DNA of 48,515 nt from Collimonas fungivorans (GCF_028292705.1 NZ_JAQGLV010000297.1:1-48515), one strand, 5' to 3'. Numbered from the stretch's first letter, positions 1-9,957 are shown. Numbers and translations: made by a program. The notes: generated by a model from the sequence alone, not told the origin.

Positions 1-825
1 CCCACCGTACTGGCAGCTGTTTTTGGATTGTTGATCGGCAGTTTCCTGAATGTAGTGATTCACAGGCTGCCGATCATGATGCAGCGCGAATCGGATAATT
101 ACGTCGCCCACGAAAGCGGCAAGCCGCTGCCGCACACCGAACGCTACAACTTGGTGGTGCCGCGCTCGGCCTGTCCGCAATGCAAACACCAGATCGGCGC
201 GCTGGAGAATGTGCCGGTGCTGAGTTACCTGGCCTTGCGCGGCAAATGCGCAGCCTGCAAAACCCCCATCTCGATACGCTATCCCCTGGTCGAAGCACTG
301 ACCGGAGCGCTGTCGGCCCTGCTCATCTGGCACTTCGGCAGCGGCTGGGTCGGCCTGGCGACCCTGCTCTTCGTCTATCTGCTGATCGCGATGACATTTA
401 TCGACGCCGATACCCAATTGCTGCCCGACGACCTGACCTTGCCGCTGCTCTGGATAGGCCTGCTGCTGAACCTGTCCGGCCTGTTCGTGCCCTTGCAAGA
501 CGCCGTGATCGGCGCCGCGGCCGGTTACCTGAGCCTGTGGGCGATTTACTGGGCATTCAAACTGCTGACCGGCAAGGAAGGCATGGGCTACGGCGATTTC
601 AAGCTGCTGGCGGCGCTCGGCGCCTGGCTGGGCTGGAAGATGCTGCCCATCATCATCCTGTTTTCATCATTGGTGGGCGCGGTAGTCGGGATCATATTGA
701 TCGTTTTTGCCCGCCGCGGACGCGACAAACCCATCCCCTTCGGCCCCTACCTGGCCGCTGCCGGCCTGCTGGCCCTGCTCTACGGCCAAACAATTCTGGA
801 AACTTATTTCGGTTTTGCTACCTAA
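1..825 (+). CDS. pilD: Prepilin peptidase / leader peptidase PilD, 5' end cut by window
   Basis: This is an A24-family aspartic protease that cleaves type IV prepilin leader peptides and N-methylates the new end, in the inner membrane. The reading frame is open from base 1, so the true start lies outside the window. Visible are the N-terminal motif GSFLNVVIHRLP, a four-cysteine zinc-binding loop (CPQC at about 58 and CAAC at about 83 of the visible product), several hydrophobic segments, and the two catalytic aspartate regions FIDADTQLLPD and GYGDFK. About 274 residues are visible, close to the family's usual 280-290. It runs straight into coaE (6-base gap), matching the pilBCD-coaE order known in proteobacteria, so pilB and pilC probably lie upstream. 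I am confident of the family; the pilus substrates are inferred. Confidence 0.93.
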   Translation, partial: PTVLAAVFGLLIGSFLNVVIHRLPIMMQRESDNYVAHESGKPLPHTERYNLVVPRSACPQCKHQIGALENVPVLSYLALRGKCAACKTPISIRYPLVEALTGALSALLIWHFGSGWVGLATLLFVYLLIAMTFIDADTQLLPDDLTLPLLWIGLLLNLSGLFVPLQDAVIGAAAGYLSLWAIYWAFKLLTGKEGMGYGDFKLLAALGAWLGWKMLPIIILFSSLVGAVVGIILIVFARRGRDKPIPFGPYLAAAGLLALLYGQTILETYFGFAT

Positions 826-831
826 TACCGT

Positions 832-1485
832 ATGAACCAGCACGATGCGGCTAATCACGACCAGCCAGCGCAAGGCAAGCCCAGATTCAGCGTCGGCCTG
901 ACCGGCGGGATCGGCAGCGGCAAGAGCACCGTCGCCGACATGTTTGCCGAGCGCGGCGCCGCTGTCATCGACACCGATGTCATCGCCCATCAGCTGACGG
1001 CGCCGGACGGCGCCGCCATCGCCCCGCTGGCCGCCGAATTCGGCAGCGCCTTCATCGACGCCAGCGGCGCCATGGACCGGGCCAGGATGCGTGCCCATGT
1101 ATTCTCGGACCCGCAGGCAAAACAGCGCCTGGAAGCTATCCTGCATCCCCTGATCCGGGCCGAAACCGCCCGCGCGGCGCAGCATGTCCAAGGTTTGTAC
1201 CTGATCTTTGTCGTACCACTGCTGATCGAATCCGGCAACTGGAGAGAACGGGTACAGCGCATACTGGTCGTGGATTGCGACGAGCAGATCCAGCTGGAAC
1301 GCGTGATGCAGCGCAATGCAATGACGCCGTCTCAAGTACGGGCCATCATGGCAACCCAAGCCTCCAGGCAGCAACGCCTGCAAGCCGCCGACGATGTGAT
1401 TGTCAATGATGGTGAGCCCGCGGCGCTATTGCCGCAAGTGACGCGATTACACGCGCTATATGAAACATTGAGCCGATCGTTATAA
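832..1485 (+). CDS. coaE: Dephospho-CoA kinase
   Basis: CoaE phosphorylates the 3'-hydroxyl of dephospho-CoA, the last step of coenzyme A synthesis, in the cytoplasm. The 217-residue product has the P-loop GGIGSGKST at residues 25-33 and the family segments [10 protein letters not shown] and PLLIESGNW. The first 17 or so residues before the conserved FSVGLTGG strand are polar and unlike the rest. They are a short extension compared with most CoaE, but the ATG sits six bases after pilD and is a natural start. The context pilD-coaE-zapD-yacG is conserved in gamma- and betaproteobacteria. Its stop codon overlaps a TATAAT sequence (1481-1486) that could serve zapD. Confidence 0.96.
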   Translation: MNQHDAANHDQPAQGKPRFSVGLTGGIGSGKSTVADMFAERGAAVIDTDVIAHQLTAPDGAAIAPLAAEFGSAFIDASGAMDRARMRAHVFSDPQAKQRLEAILHPLIRAETARAAQHVQGLYLIFVVPLLIESGNWRERVQRILVVDCDEQIQLERVMQRNAMTPSQVRAIMATQASRQQRLQAADDVIVNDGEPAALLPQVTRLHALYETLSRSL

Positions 1486-1488
1486 TGG

Positions 1489-1522
1489 TATAAAGCTTTA
1501 TATATCAGACAGAAAGCCTGTC
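1489..1522. other. 14-base perfect palindrome and small hairpin upstream of zapD
   Basis: In the 130-base gap between coaE and zapD, bases 1489-1502 read TATAAAGCTTTATA, a perfect palindrome. Bases 1508-1522 can fold as a hairpin with arms GACAG and CTGTC. The palindrome follows directly on a TATAAT at 1481-1486. It could be an operator or simply part of an AT-rich promoter; nothing in the sequence decides this. Confidence 0.35.
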
Positions 1523-1615
1523 GCTCAATGTTAAAAATAGAGGGGCATTTGTAATTTCTGTTCGCATCGTTCAGAATCATGTCTTATCCGGCTCAAATTT
1601 TTAAGGGATGTCACT

Positions 1616-2371
1616 TTGATCGTCTACGAATATCCTTTCAACGAGCGCATTCGCACCATGTTGCGGCTGGAAGACCTGCATGAAAGATTCGGCTTTTTCG
1701 TGCAGCAGGAAAGCCCGCTGCAACACCATATCGCGCTGTCCACCATTTTCGAAATGCTGGAGGTTGCCGGACGCGCCGATCTGAAGTCGGATTTGCTGCA
1801 AGAACTGGAACGACAAAAACAAACCCTGCTCGGCTTTAAATCCAACCCCAACGTCGCGCCCGACATGCTGGACGCCATCCTGCAGGAGATAGACAGGATC
1901 AGCACGGCGCTGATGGCGACCCAGGGCAAGACCGGCCAGCACATCCGCGATAATGAATGGCTGATGAGTATCCGCGGCCGCACCATCATTCCCGGCGGCG
2001 CCTGTGAATTCGACCTGCCTTCCTACTATGCCTGGCAACAGCACCCCGCCGAACAGCGGTTTGCCGATATCGTCGGCTGGTTCGCGCCGCTGGCGCCATT
2101 GTTCGACGCTATCAGCATCGTATTGCGATTACTGCGAGAAACCGGAAGTTCGGTAAAGATAGACGCACAAAACGGCAGTTATCAGCAAATGCTGCAAGGA
2201 AAGTCTTACCAGATGCTGCGTCTGATCATCGATGAGCAACTGGCGGCGATTCCTGAAATATCCGCCAACAAGTACATGCTGTGGGTGCGCTTTACCACCC
2301 AGGGCGGCGACCTGAAGCCAAAAGCGTATGAGGGCGACGTGCCGTTCGAGCTGACTCTTTGTAATTTTTAA
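1616..2371 (+). CDS. zapD: Cell division protein ZapD
   Basis: ZapD binds the C-terminal tail of FtsZ and bundles FtsZ filaments at the division ring. The 251-residue product opens with [18 protein letters not shown], the family's typical N-terminus, which fixes the start at the TTG at 1616. An AAGGGA ribosome-binding site lies at about 1603-1608, and the only nearby ATG (1609) runs into a stop after three codons. The rest is the all-helical N-domain followed by a beta-rich C-domain. It sits between coaE and yacG as in E. coli. Its partner ftsZ lies about 10 kb away on the other strand. Confidence 0.95.
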   Translation: MIVYEYPFNERIRTMLRLEDLHERFGFFVQQESPLQHHIALSTIFEMLEVAGRADLKSDLLQELERQKQTLLGFKSNPNVAPDMLDAILQEIDRISTALMATQGKTGQHIRDNEWLMSIRGRTIIPGGACEFDLPSYYAWQQHPAEQRFADIVGWFAPLAPLFDAISIVLRLLRETGSSVKIDAQNGSYQQMLQGKSYQMLRLIIDEQLAAIPEISANKYMLWVRFTTQGGDLKPKAYEGDVPFELTLCNF

Positions 2372-2392
2372 ATGTTTTTTGAATAGATTTGT

Positions 2393-2581
2393 ATGACTAC
2401 TACCGTCGATTGCCCGACTTGCGGCATAAAAGTTGAATGGATTGCCGCCAACCGGTTCCGGCCGTTTTGCTCCGAGCGCTGCAAGCAGATCGACCTGGGC
2501 GCCTGGGCCGAAGAGAAATATGCGATTCCGGCGGTCAATCCGCCCGATGAAATCGATGACGACGGCAAGCTGCCGCAATAG
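2393..2581 (+). CDS. yacG: DNA gyrase inhibitor YacG (zinc-ribbon protein)
   Basis: This is a 62-residue protein with the YacG zinc knuckle: cysteines 7, 10, 26 and 30 in CPTC and CSERC, followed by the family signature IDLGAWAEE. In E. coli YacG binds GyrB and blocks DNA binding by gyrase. It follows zapD after 21 bases and is probably cotranscribed with it. It converges with the Nudix gene on the other strand, with only 11 bases between the stops and no terminator hairpin that I can see. Confidence 0.95.
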   Translation: MTTTVDCPTCGIKVEWIAANRFRPFCSERCKQIDLGAWAEEKYAIPAVNPPDEIDDDGKLPQ

Positions 2582-2592
2582 CTCGAGCGAGA

Positions 2593-3006
2593 TTAAACGC
2601 TTTCTCGGCGCAATTCGTCCAGCCATTCAATCAAGGGAATCGCCGCCGGCAACAGAGGCTCTACGCCGACGCTGCCTTGCCACGAAAAAGCCTGCCCTTC
2701 CAGGCTTTGCGGCTCACCTTGCCATTCGCGGCTGATGTAGAAATGCAGGCGCACACGCGCATGCGGATAATGATGCTCAATCCCGCACCAGGGCTCGGCG
2801 GAAGCAATTTCAACCCCCAGCTCCTCCATCAGCTCACGCTTGAGCGCGTCGAAAATCGACTCGCCCAACTCGACTTTCCCTCCCGGGAATTCCCAATAAC
2901 CAGCCATGGGCTTACCTTCTGGTCGCTGGCCAAGCAACACATCGCCATTCGGCTTCATCAGGATGCCCACGGCTACATTGACCGGCTCCCGCTCAGGAAG
3001 GCTCAT
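2593..3006 (-). CDS. mutT: Nudix hydrolase, MutT-type (8-oxo-dGTP diphosphatase family)
   Basis: This 137-residue protein carries a complete Nudix box at about residues 43-65 (G-x5-E-x7-RE-x2-EE-x-G), preceded by GYWEFPGGK. MutT removes 8-oxo-dGTP from the nucleotide pool, and the short length and motif spacing fit the MutT subgroup. I place the start at the ATG at 3006, giving MSLPEREPVN. It overlaps the TGA of the upstream ATPase gene as ATGA, which suggests translational coupling. A longer reading into the upstream gene has no family resemblance. The substrate is inferred from family membership only. Confidence 0.88.
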   Translation of the reverse strand: MSLPEREPVNVAVGILMKPNGDVLLGQRPEGKPMAGYWEFPGGKVELGESIFDALKRELMEELGVEIASAEPWCGIEHHYPHARVRLHFYISREWQGEPQSLEGQAFSWQGSVGVEPLLPAAIPLIEWLDELRRESV

Positions 3007-3878
3007 GGCTGGGTCATCCGGCCAGCGTAATCGCGAGCAAACTGCCATGCCACCCGGCCCGAACGCGAGGCCCGTTGCAGGGCCCAGCGCAAGGCATCGC
3101 CGCGCGCTTCGGCAATCTGCTCGGCATTGCAGCCGAAATGGCTGAGCCAATGGCCGACGATGTCCAGGTAATCGTCTTGCTTGAACGGATAAAACGACAC
3201 CCACAGTCCGAAGCGCTCTGAAAGTGAAATCTTTTCTTCGACGGTTTCCCCCGGATGCAAATCGCCGTCCTCGGTGGTTTTATAGCTGGCATTGTCGGAC
3301 ATCCGCTCCGGCAGCAGATGGCGCCGGTTGGAAGTGGCGTAAATCAGCACATTGTCCGATTGCGCCGCGATGCTGCCGTCGAGCGCCACTTTGAGCGCCT
3401 TGTAACCGCTTTCGCCCTCTTCGAACGAAAGGTCGTCGCAAAAAATGATGAAGCGTTCCGGCCGCTCCGCCACCAGGTCGACAATATCCGGCAACGCCGC
3501 CAAATCGTCCTTATCTACTTCGATCAGGCGCAAACCCTGGGGAGCATACTGGTTCAGGCAAGCTTTGATCAGGGACGACTTGCCGGTGCCGCGGGCACCG
3601 GTCAGCAGCACATTGTTGGCCGGCCGGCCATCGACGAACTGGCGCGTATTCTGGTCGATCTGCTGCTTCTGCACTTCGATATTGTGCAGGTCCGACAGCG
3701 CAATATCCGAAATATGGCCGACCGCCTGCAGGTAACCGCCGGCAGATCCGCCGCGATGGCGCCAGCGAAAAGCGGTCGCCGTCTGCCAGTCGGGAGCAGC
3801 CTTGGCCTGCGGCAGGATGGATTCAAGCCGGGCCAGGAGGGCTTCGGCGCGGATCAAGAACTGGTCTAATTGAGTCAT
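3003..3878 (-). CDS. DUF815-family AAA ATPase
   Basis: This 291-residue ATP-binding protein has Walker A GARGTGKSS, Walker B IIFCDDLSF, a sensor-1-like ATSNRRHL and a terminal arginine-rich segment, the pattern of the DUF815 family of AAA+ ATPases. The biological role of the family is not established to my knowledge. The start MTQLDQF at 3878 was chosen because an upstream in-frame ATG adds only a low-complexity stretch. It overlaps the Nudix gene downstream by four bases and lies next to argJ, an arrangement common in Burkholderiales. No membrane segment is evident. Confidence 0.88.
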   Translation of the reverse strand: MTQLDQFLIRAEALLARLESILPQAKAAPDWQTATAFRWRHRGGSAGGYLQAVGHISDIALSDLHNIEVQKQQIDQNTRQFVDGRPANNVLLTGARGTGKSSLIKACLNQYAPQGLRLIEVDKDDLAALPDIVDLVAERPERFIIFCDDLSFEEGESGYKALKVALDGSIAAQSDNVLIYATSNRRHLLPERMSDNASYKTTEDGDLHPGETVEEKISLSERFGLWVSFYPFKQDDYLDIVGHWLSHFGCNAEQIAEARGDALRWALQRASRSGRVAWQFARDYAGRMTQP

Positions 3879-4018
3879 GGCTGGTTCGGTGACAAATGGG
3901 ATTTCCCCATTCTGACGCAAAGCAAAACGCTGCTGGGTGAATATTATTTGTCAAAGTAAATTCGCCGCCGTGGCCGACAACCGGCCTCGGACAGCATTTT
4001 TCTCAGGATATTATCGGC

Positions 4019-5257
4019 TCAGGAGCGATAGTCAGCATTGATCGAGACATAGTCATGCGATAAATCGCAAGTCCAGACAGTCGCATCGGCATCGCCGCGC
4101 GCCAGTTGCACCCGCACCGTGATCTCGCTCTGCTTCATGACGCGCTGGCCTTCGGCTTCCTGGTATTCCGGGTTGCGGCCGCCGTTTTTTGCCACCAGGA
4201 CGTCATCCAGGTACAGGTCCAGCTTGCTGACGTCCAGGTCATCGACGCCAGCGTAACCGATTGCCGCCAGGATGCGACCCAGGTTCGGATCGGAAGCGAA
4301 GAAAGCCGTCTTGACCAGCGGCGAGTGGGCGATCGAATAAGCGATCTTGCGGCATTCTGCAACGTTCTGTCCCTGTTCCACGGTGATCGTGATGAACTTG
4401 GTGGCGCCTTCGCCGTCGCGTATGATCATTTGCGCCAGATGCCGGGAAATATCGGTGACGGCGGCCGCCAGCTCCGCATATTCCGGACTGTCGACGCTGC
4501 TCACTTCCAGTTCACCGGCGCCGGTGGCGATCAGCATGAACGAGTCGTTGGTCGAGGTATCGCCGTCGATGGTGATGCAGTTGAACGAACGGTCGGCGGC
4601 CTGGCGCACCATGTGCTCCAGCACCGGCTGCGCCACTTTCGCATCGATCGCCAGGAAACCGAGCATGGTTGCCATGTTCGGCTTGATCATGCCGGCGCCC
4701 TTGCTGATGCCGGACAGCGTCACCGTTTTGCCGGCGATGACCAGGCTGCGTGAAGCAGCCTTTGGCTGGGTATCGGTGGTCATGATAGCCTCGGCGGCAT
4801 TGAACCAGTTGTCGCTTTGCAGGTTCTGTATTGCCTGCGGCAAACCGGCAGTGACGCGCTCCACCGGCAGCGGCTCCAGGATGACGCCAGTCGAAAACGG
4901 CAAGATCTGTGCCGCATGGCAGCCCAGCAGCTCGGCCAGCGCATCACAAGTGGCATTGGCGGCCGCCAGGCCGGCTTCGCCGGTGCCGGCGTTGGCGTTG
5001 CCGGTATTGATCAGCAGCGCGCGGATAGGCTCGCCGGAAATCTCGGCGGCCGCCAGGTGTGCTTTGCTGACCTGCACCGGAGCGGCGCAAAAGCGGTTTT
5101 GCGTGAACACCCCGGCTACCGTCGCCGTCGACGCCAGCTTCATCACCAGCAAATCCTTGCGATTCGCCTTGCGTACGCCGGCTTCAGCATGGCCAAGCTC
5201 GATGCCCGCCACAGGCAGCAGGTCGGCGGCGACAGGAATGGGGGAATTGACGGCCAT
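4019..5257 (-). CDS. argJ: Bifunctional ornithine acetyltransferase / N-acetylglutamate synthase
   Basis: ArgJ moves the acetyl group from N-acetylornithine to glutamate in the cyclic arginine pathway, and bifunctional forms also use acetyl-CoA. The 412-residue precursor carries the self-cleavage motif [10 protein letters not shown], with Thr197 predicted as the nucleophile that splits the protein into alpha and beta chains. The glycine-rich NTGNANAGTG and the C-terminal NADYRS ending are typical. argC, another arginine gene, is at 42447 in this window but not linked. The gene stands alone between the DUF815 ATPase (140-base gap) and secA (207-base gap, which holds the secA terminator). Confidence 0.96.
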   Translation of the reverse strand: MAVNSPIPVAADLLPVAGIELGHAEAGVRKANRKDLLVMKLASTATVAGVFTQNRFCAAPVQVSKAHLAAAEISGEPIRALLINTGNANAGTGEAGLAAANATCDALAELLGCHAAQILPFSTGVILEPLPVERVTAGLPQAIQNLQSDNWFNAAEAIMTTDTQPKAASRSLVIAGKTVTLSGISKGAGMIKPNMATMLGFLAIDAKVAQPVLEHMVRQAADRSFNCITIDGDTSTNDSFMLIATGAGELEVSSVDSPEYAELAAAVTDISRHLAQMIIRDGEGATKFITITVEQGQNVAECRKIAYSIAHSPLVKTAFFASDPNLGRILAAIGYAGVDDLDVSKLDLYLDDVLVAKNGGRNPEYQEAEGQRVMKQSEITVRVQLARGDADATVWTCDLSHDYVSINADYRS

Positions 5258-5321
5258 GAGAATCCTTAACTAGGTATAGATGTTGGCGGCGCTGGTTTGC
5301 CGAGATTAATGGGTGGTTCGC

Positions 5322-5338
5322 CCGGTCCAGCAGACCGG
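5322..5338. other. Short hairpin in the secA-argJ spacer
   Basis: Perfect six-base arms CCGGTC and GACCGG surround a five-base loop. It lies between the secA terminator and the argJ start and would be in the argJ leader RNA if transcription starts upstream. No U-run follows, so it is not a normal terminator. Confidence 0.3.
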
Positions 5339-5410
5339 CAGCTGATCCAGGTGCTTATTTTAAGGGGTATTAAGGCGTATGCGCAGACCATGTGTGCATC
5401 TGCCGCAACA

Positions 5411-5437
5411 AAAGCAAAGGGCGGGTTTCCCCGCCCT
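5411..5437 (-). terminator. Intrinsic terminator of secA
   Basis: Eight-base perfect arms AGGGCGGG and CCCGCCCT at 5418-5437 enclose a four-base loop. On the minus strand they are followed by a T-rich TTTGCTTTTG. It begins about 28 bases past the secA stop, so it should end the secA transcript before argJ. Confidence 0.85.
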
Positions 5438-5464
5438 GCTTTAGCTGTTGCCTGCCATTGCCGG

Positions 5465-8224
5465 TTACATCAGCTGGCCGTGGCACTGCTTGTATTTCTT
5501 GCCGCTGCCGCAAGGGCAAGGATCGTTACGGCCGACCTTCGGCACGCTGCTGCCCGGCTGCTGCGATTCATCGCTGTGCGCGGTCGGCGCCAGCAAGGCT
5601 TCCGGCGCGGCGTTCGAATCAAAGTCGGCGTGCTGGTAGTGCACGTTTTCCACATGGGACTGCGCCATTTCTTCTTCGGCAGCAGCAATTTCCTCGCGGT
5701 TTTCGATACGCACCGTCATCACCACCTTGACCACTTCATTCTTGATCAGGTCCAGCATCTGGCCAAACAGTTCGAACGCTTCGCGCTTGTATTCCTGCTT
5801 CGGATTCTTCTGGGCGTAGCCGCGCAGGTGGATCCCCTGGCGCAGATGGTCGAGCGCCGCCAGATGTTCGCGCCAGTGGCTGTCGACGCTTTGCAGCATG
5901 ACGCTGCGCTCGAAGCCGGCGAACGATTCCTTGCCGACGATTTCGGTCTTGGCGTCATAGGTAACGTTGGCGGCAGTCAGCACACGCTCCAGCAGATCCT
6001 CGTCGGTCAGGTTCGGTTCCGATTTCAGCATCTCGCCCAGCGGTACTTCCAGGTGCAGGTCGTTGGCCAGGGCCGTTTCCAGCGCCGGGATATTCCATTG
6101 CTCTTCAAGCGACTCTTCCGGCACATAGGTGCGGAAAGTGTCGTCCAGCACGCCTTCGCGCAGCGACGCCACCGTCTCGGACACGCCTTGCGATTCCAGC
6201 AACTCGTTGCGCTGCTGATAGATCACCTTGCGCTGGTCGTTGGCGACATCGTCATATTCCAGCAGCTGCTTGCGGATATCGAAGTTGCGCGCCTCGACCT
6301 TGCGCTGTGCCGATTCGATCGACCGCGACACAATGCCGGCCTCGATCGGCTCGCCTTCCGGCATTTTCAGCCGGTCCATGATGGCGCGCACGCGGTCGCC
6401 GGCAAAAATGCGCAGCAAGGCGTCGTCCAGCGACAGGTAGAAACGCGAAGAACCCGGATCACCCTGGCGCGCGGCACGGCCGCGCAACTGGTTATCCACC
6501 CGGCGCGATTCATGGCGCTCGGTGCCGATGATATGCAAGCCGCCGGCATTGACCACGTGGTCATGCAGCGATTGCCATTCATCGCCCAGCTTGTCGGAGC
6601 GCAGTTGTTTTTCGGTGTCGCTGAGCGACTCGTCAGCTTCGATGAACTGGATCTGCTTCTCGACATTCCCACCCAGTACGATGTCAGTACCGCGCCCCGC
6701 CATGTTGGTGGCGATAGTGATCGCTTGCGGACGGCCTGCCTGCGCGATGATTTCCGCTTCGCGCGCATGCTGCTTGGCGTTCAGCACGTTGTGCGGCAGC
6801 TTGGCCTTGGTCAGGATCGAGGACAGCAGCTCCGAGTTTTCGATCGAGGTGGTGCCCACCAGCACCGGTTGCCCACGCTCGTAGCAATCCTGGATATCCT
6901 TCAGCATCGCATTGTATTTTTCCTGCGAAGTCTTGTAGACCTGGTCTTGCCGGTCCTTGCGCTGGTTCGGCCGGTTTTGCGGGATCACCACGGTTTCCAG
7001 GCCGTAGATTTCCTGGAATTCGTAAGCTTCGGTATCGGCGGTGCCGGTCATGCCGGCGAGTTTGCCGTACATGCGGAAATAGTTCTGGAAAGTGATCGAG
7101 GCCAGAGTCTGGTTCTCGTTCTGGATCTTGACGCCTTCCTTGGCTTCCACCGCCTGGTGCAAGCCGTCCGACCAGCGGCGGCCGGTCATCATGCGGCCGG
7201 TGAATTCGTCGACGATGACAATTTCGCCGCCCTGCACCACATAGTGCTGGTCCTTGAAGTATAGCGAGTGCGCGCGCAGCGCGGCGTACAGGTGATGGAT
7301 CAGGCTGATGTTGGCGGCGTCGTACAGGGAAGCGCCTTCGGCCAGCAAGCCCATGTCAGTGAGGATCTGCTCGGCCTTTTCATGGCCGGCTTCGGTCAGC
7401 AGCACCTGGTGCGCTTTTTCATCCTTGGTGTAATCGCCGGGCACTTCAACCTTGCCCTTGCCGTCCGGCGTTTCTTCGCCAACCTGCTGGATCAGCAGCG
7501 GCGGCACTTCATTGATCTTGTAATACAGGTCGGTGTGATTTTCAGCCTGGCCGGAAATGATCAGCGGCGTCCGCGCTTCATCGATCAGGATCGAGTCGAC
7601 TTCATCGACGATGGCGAAATTCAGGGTGCGCTGCACGCGGTCGGCAGCGTCGTACACCATGTTGTCGCGCAGATAATCGAAACCGAATTCGTTGTTGGTG
7701 CCGTAGGTGATGTCAGCGCCGTAAGCCACCTGCTTGGCGTCGTGCTCCACCGACGACAGGTTGACCCCGGTCGTCAGGCCCAGCCAGCTATACAAACGTC
7801 CCATCCACTCGGCATCGCGCTGCGCCAGGTAGTCATTGACGGTCACCACGTGCACGCCCTTGCCGGACAGCGCATTCAGGTAAGCCGGCAGGGTCGCCAT
7901 CAGCGTCTTGCCCTCGCCTGTGCCCATTTCGGCGATTTTCCCGTAATGCAACACCATGCCGCCGATCAGCTGCACGTCGAAATGGCGCATTTTCAAGACC
8001 CGCTTGCCGGCCTCGCGGCAAACCGCGAACGCTTCCGGCAGCAAGGCGTCGAGCTTTTCGCCGTCGGCTATGCGCTGCTTGAGCTCCGGCGTTTTCGCCT
8101 GCAGCTCGGCATCGGACAGTTTTTCGAACGCCGGTTCAAGTGCATTAATTTGTCGGACGACTTTTTTATATTGCTTAAGCAGGCGCTGGTTGCGGCTACC
8201 GAAAATCTGGGTCAGTAATGACAT
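5465..8224 (-). CDS. secA: Preprotein translocase ATPase SecA
   Basis: SecA drives secretory proteins through SecYEG using ATP, at the inner face of the membrane. The 919-residue protein is full length. It begins [13 protein letters not shown], has Walker A GTGEGKT at 101-107, the DEAD-like [17 protein letters not shown] segment near 210-230, the second motor domain with [10 protein letters not shown], and ends in the zinc-binding tail [14 protein letters not shown] that binds SecB and phospholipid. The 202-base upstream gap contains no recognisable secM. Regulation by secretion stress, as in E. coli, is therefore not evident. An unusual leader hairpin lies at about 8323-8352 (arms CCCC and GGGG inside TGCA pairs). 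Confidence 0.98.
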   Translation of the reverse strand: MSLLTQIFGSRNQRLLKQYKKVVRQINALEPAFEKLSDAELQAKTPELKQRIADGEKLDALLPEAFAVCREAGKRVLKMRHFDVQLIGGMVLHYGKIAEMGTGEGKTLMATLPAYLNALSGKGVHVVTVNDYLAQRDAEWMGRLYSWLGLTTGVNLSSVEHDAKQVAYGADITYGTNNEFGFDYLRDNMVYDAADRVQRTLNFAIVDEVDSILIDEARTPLIISGQAENHTDLYYKINEVPPLLIQQVGEETPDGKGKVEVPGDYTKDEKAHQVLLTEAGHEKAEQILTDMGLLAEGASLYDAANISLIHHLYAALRAHSLYFKDQHYVVQGGEIVIVDEFTGRMMTGRRWSDGLHQAVEAKEGVKIQNENQTLASITFQNYFRMYGKLAGMTGTADTEAYEFQEIYGLETVVIPQNRPNQRKDRQDQVYKTSQEKYNAMLKDIQDCYERGQPVLVGTTSIENSELLSSILTKAKLPHNVLNAKQHAREAEIIAQAGRPQAITIATNMAGRGTDIVLGGNVEKQIQFIEADESLSDTEKQLRSDKLGDEWQSLHDHVVNAGGLHIIGTERHESRRVDNQLRGRAARQGDPGSSRFYLSLDDALLRIFAGDRVRAIMDRLKMPEGEPIEAGIVSRSIESAQRKVEARNFDIRKQLLEYDDVANDQRKVIYQQRNELLESQGVSETVASLREGVLDDTFRTYVPEESLEEQWNIPALETALANDLHLEVPLGEMLKSEPNLTDEDLLERVLTAANVTYDAKTEIVGKESFAGFERSVMLQSVDSHWREHLAALDHLRQGIHLRGYAQKNPKQEYKREAFELFGQMLDLIKNEVVKVVMTVRIENREEIAAAEEEMAQSHVENVHYQHADFDSNAAPEALLAPTAHSDESQQPGSSVPKVGRNDPCPCGSGKKYKQCHGQLM

Positions 8225-8426
8225 GCTTGGATTCTAAAAAAAGCGCCGGCGGCATTCCGTGGCATCTTGTGGATGGCCCCGAAACCGGGCTGTGGCTAAA
8301 TAAATAATCGGAGAATTTTATCATGCAGTCCCCGACACATTGGGGTTATGCACCAGGAAACAATAGCAAGTTGCGCAAATTGTGCCCGGCATCCGGCCTA
8401 TCCTGCTTGCATTACAACAACATTCA

Positions 8427-9383
8427 TTACTTCCCGGCCAATGTTGCCATCTTGGCCAGGTCGGTGCCGGCGTTCAGGAACTTGCGCGGATCCTGCGCCA
8501 CACCCTTGATTCTTACTTCGAAATGCAGGTGCGGTCCGGTCGAACGCCCGGTAGTGCCGATATCGGCGATATGCTGGCCGCGCTGCACGATGTCGCCCAC
8601 TTTGACAAACAGCCTGGAGGCATGGGCGTAGCGGGTGATGATGTCGTTGCCGTGATCGATATCGAGCATGTTGCCGTATTGCGGATGATATTCGGCCGCG
8701 ATTACCACGCCGGCCGCCGCGGCGACGATGTTGGTGCCGACCGAGGCTGGAAAATCCAGTCCTTCATGAAATGCGCTGCGGCCGGTGAACGGATCGAGCC
8801 GCCAGCCGAAGCTGGAGGAATTGTAGTTGACGTTGACCGGCTGGTTGGTCGGCAGCAGCTTGGACTTGATGCGATCGCTCATGAGTACGGTTTCGACCAC
8901 ATTCAGGTAGTCGGTGCGAAAACCGACGTCGCGCGACATGGCGTCCAGCGCTTGCTGGAATTCGCTCATGCTCATGTCGTGCGAGCGCCGGTCGTACAGG
9001 CTGCTCGATTCGGCGCCGCCGCGTCCCGGCGCTTCCTTGAAATTGAATTCTTCCGGCTTGACCCCGGCCAGGCCCTGGACCCGCTCACCCAAGGCATCCA
9101 GACGCATCAGCTGCGCCTGCATTTCACCGAGCTTGATGGCCATCGCCGCCAGGTTTTCCTTCAGGTACTTGTCTTTATCCTGTACTCCTCCGGCGACAGC
9201 GTTGCCGGCGGCCTTGCCCGCAAACGGCAGGCCGACCGCGTAACGAGCGGTGAGAAAATACAATAATCCGGTCGCCAGCAATACCGCCAGTAAAAAACCG
9301 ACGATCATCAGGGTGATGTGCTTGGCGCCTAAGGTGATGGATTTTGCGCGATTAAAACGCGGGTGCAGCAGAATTACCTGCAT
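8427..9383 (-). CDS. M23-family metallopeptidase, membrane anchored (LytM/NlpD-like)
   Basis: This 318-residue protein has a single membrane segment near residues 22-45, a coiled-coil-prone middle (about 70-160) and a C-terminal LytM domain. All four expected metal ligands seem present: H206 and D210 in HEGLDFP, and H285/H287 in HLHFEV. Such proteins cut peptidoglycan cross-bridges or activate amidases in the periplasm. The ATG at 9383 follows an AGGAG site. That site is itself part of an inverted repeat (9391-9417) which could hide it in the mRNA. The gene lies upstream of secA and divergent from the DUF721 gene, a typical Burkholderiales arrangement. The exact substrate cannot be read from the sequence. 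Confidence 0.9.
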   Translation of the reverse strand: MQVILLHPRFNRAKSITLGAKHITLMIVGFLLAVLLATGLLYFLTARYAVGLPFAGKAAGNAVAGGVQDKDKYLKENLAAMAIKLGEMQAQLMRLDALGERVQGLAGVKPEEFNFKEAPGRGGAESSSLYDRRSHDMSMSEFQQALDAMSRDVGFRTDYLNVVETVLMSDRIKSKLLPTNQPVNVNYNSSSFGWRLDPFTGRSAFHEGLDFPASVGTNIVAAAAGVVIAAEYHPQYGNMLDIDHGNDIITRYAHASRLFVKVGDIVQRGQHIADIGTTGRSTGPHLHFEVRIKGVAQDPRKFLNAGTDLAKMATLAGK

Positions 9384-9390
9384 GGCAGCT

Positions 9391-9417
9391 CCTGTGACGC
9401 CCTGAGTGGGTCACAGG
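9391..9417. repeat. 27-base inverted repeat between M23 gene and DUF721 gene
   Basis: CCTGTGAC and GTCACAGG form perfect eight-base arms, and adjoining CC/GGG bases can extend the stem with one bulge. On the minus strand the right end of the stem contains the first bases of the AGGAG ribosome-binding site of the M23 gene. It may be an operator for both divergent genes or an RNA hairpin that limits M23 translation. Confidence 0.55.
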
Positions 9418-9437
9418 TGTGATATGGTTTCACCATC

Positions 9438-9938
9438 ATGCGTAGACTCTCACCTTCTTCTTACCGGCCAGCGACAACGGGTTCCAGGCCTCAGACTCAA
9501 AAAGCCGTTGCCGATTTTTTACGGGGAAATGACAAGATGGCGGCTTTGCTGCCCGCTGTCACACGCATGGCAGCGCTGCAAAAACAATGCGCCGCCGAAT
9601 TGCCTGCCATGTTCAGTACCTGCGAAGTATTGCAATGCGAAGCCGGGCAGCTGGTGCTGTCAGCTCCCAATGCAGCTCTGGCAAGCAAATTGAAGCAGCA
9701 ACTGCCACGCCTGCAAAACCAATTGCTGGCAGGAAATTGGCAGATTAATGCAATCCGAATCAAAGTGCAAGTAAGCCAAAACCTAATGAAAGCGCCTGCT
9801 GTCAAGCAGGCACTACTTTCATCCAAAGCTGTATCGGCATTCTCTTCGCTGATGGAAGAACTGGAACCATCGGCTGCCAACGAAGCACTGAAAAATGCTA
9901 TCGCAGCGATGGTCAGGCGCTATAGCGATAAAAAATAA
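9438..9938 (+). CDS. DUF721 / DciA-like protein
   Basis: This 166-residue protein has a central DUF721 domain (roughly residues 20-110, with the VLSAPNAALASKLKQQLPRL strand-helix). DUF721 proteins include DciA, which helps load the replicative helicase DnaB in bacteria lacking DnaC, and that role is plausible here but not proven. The C-terminal third is unlike the conserved domain and alanine-rich. The start is at an ATG with no clear Shine-Dalgarno sequence. The gene is divergent from the M23 peptidase gene and convergent with lpxC. This is a frequent position for DUF721 genes in Burkholderiales. Confidence 0.78.
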   Translation: MRRLSPSSYRPATTGSRPQTQKAVADFLRGNDKMAALLPAVTRMAALQKQCAAELPAMFSTCEVLQCEAGQLVLSAPNAALASKLKQQLPRLQNQLLAGNWQINAIRIKVQVSQNLMKAPAVKQALLSSKAVSAFSSLMEELEPSAANEALKNAIAAMVRRYSDKK

Positions 9939-9957
9939 ATCGCTGCAGGCGGGGACA

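Noticed and set aside
5297-7264. A 655-codon open frame on the plus strand opposite secA
   Set aside because: It is entirely antisense to secA, rich in His, Arg, Gln and Val as expected from a complementary frame in GC-rich DNA, and resembles no family.
8225-8426. Possible secM-type arrest peptide upstream of secA
   Set aside because: No open frame with a signal peptide and arrest motif is present in this gap; only a small hairpin is visible.
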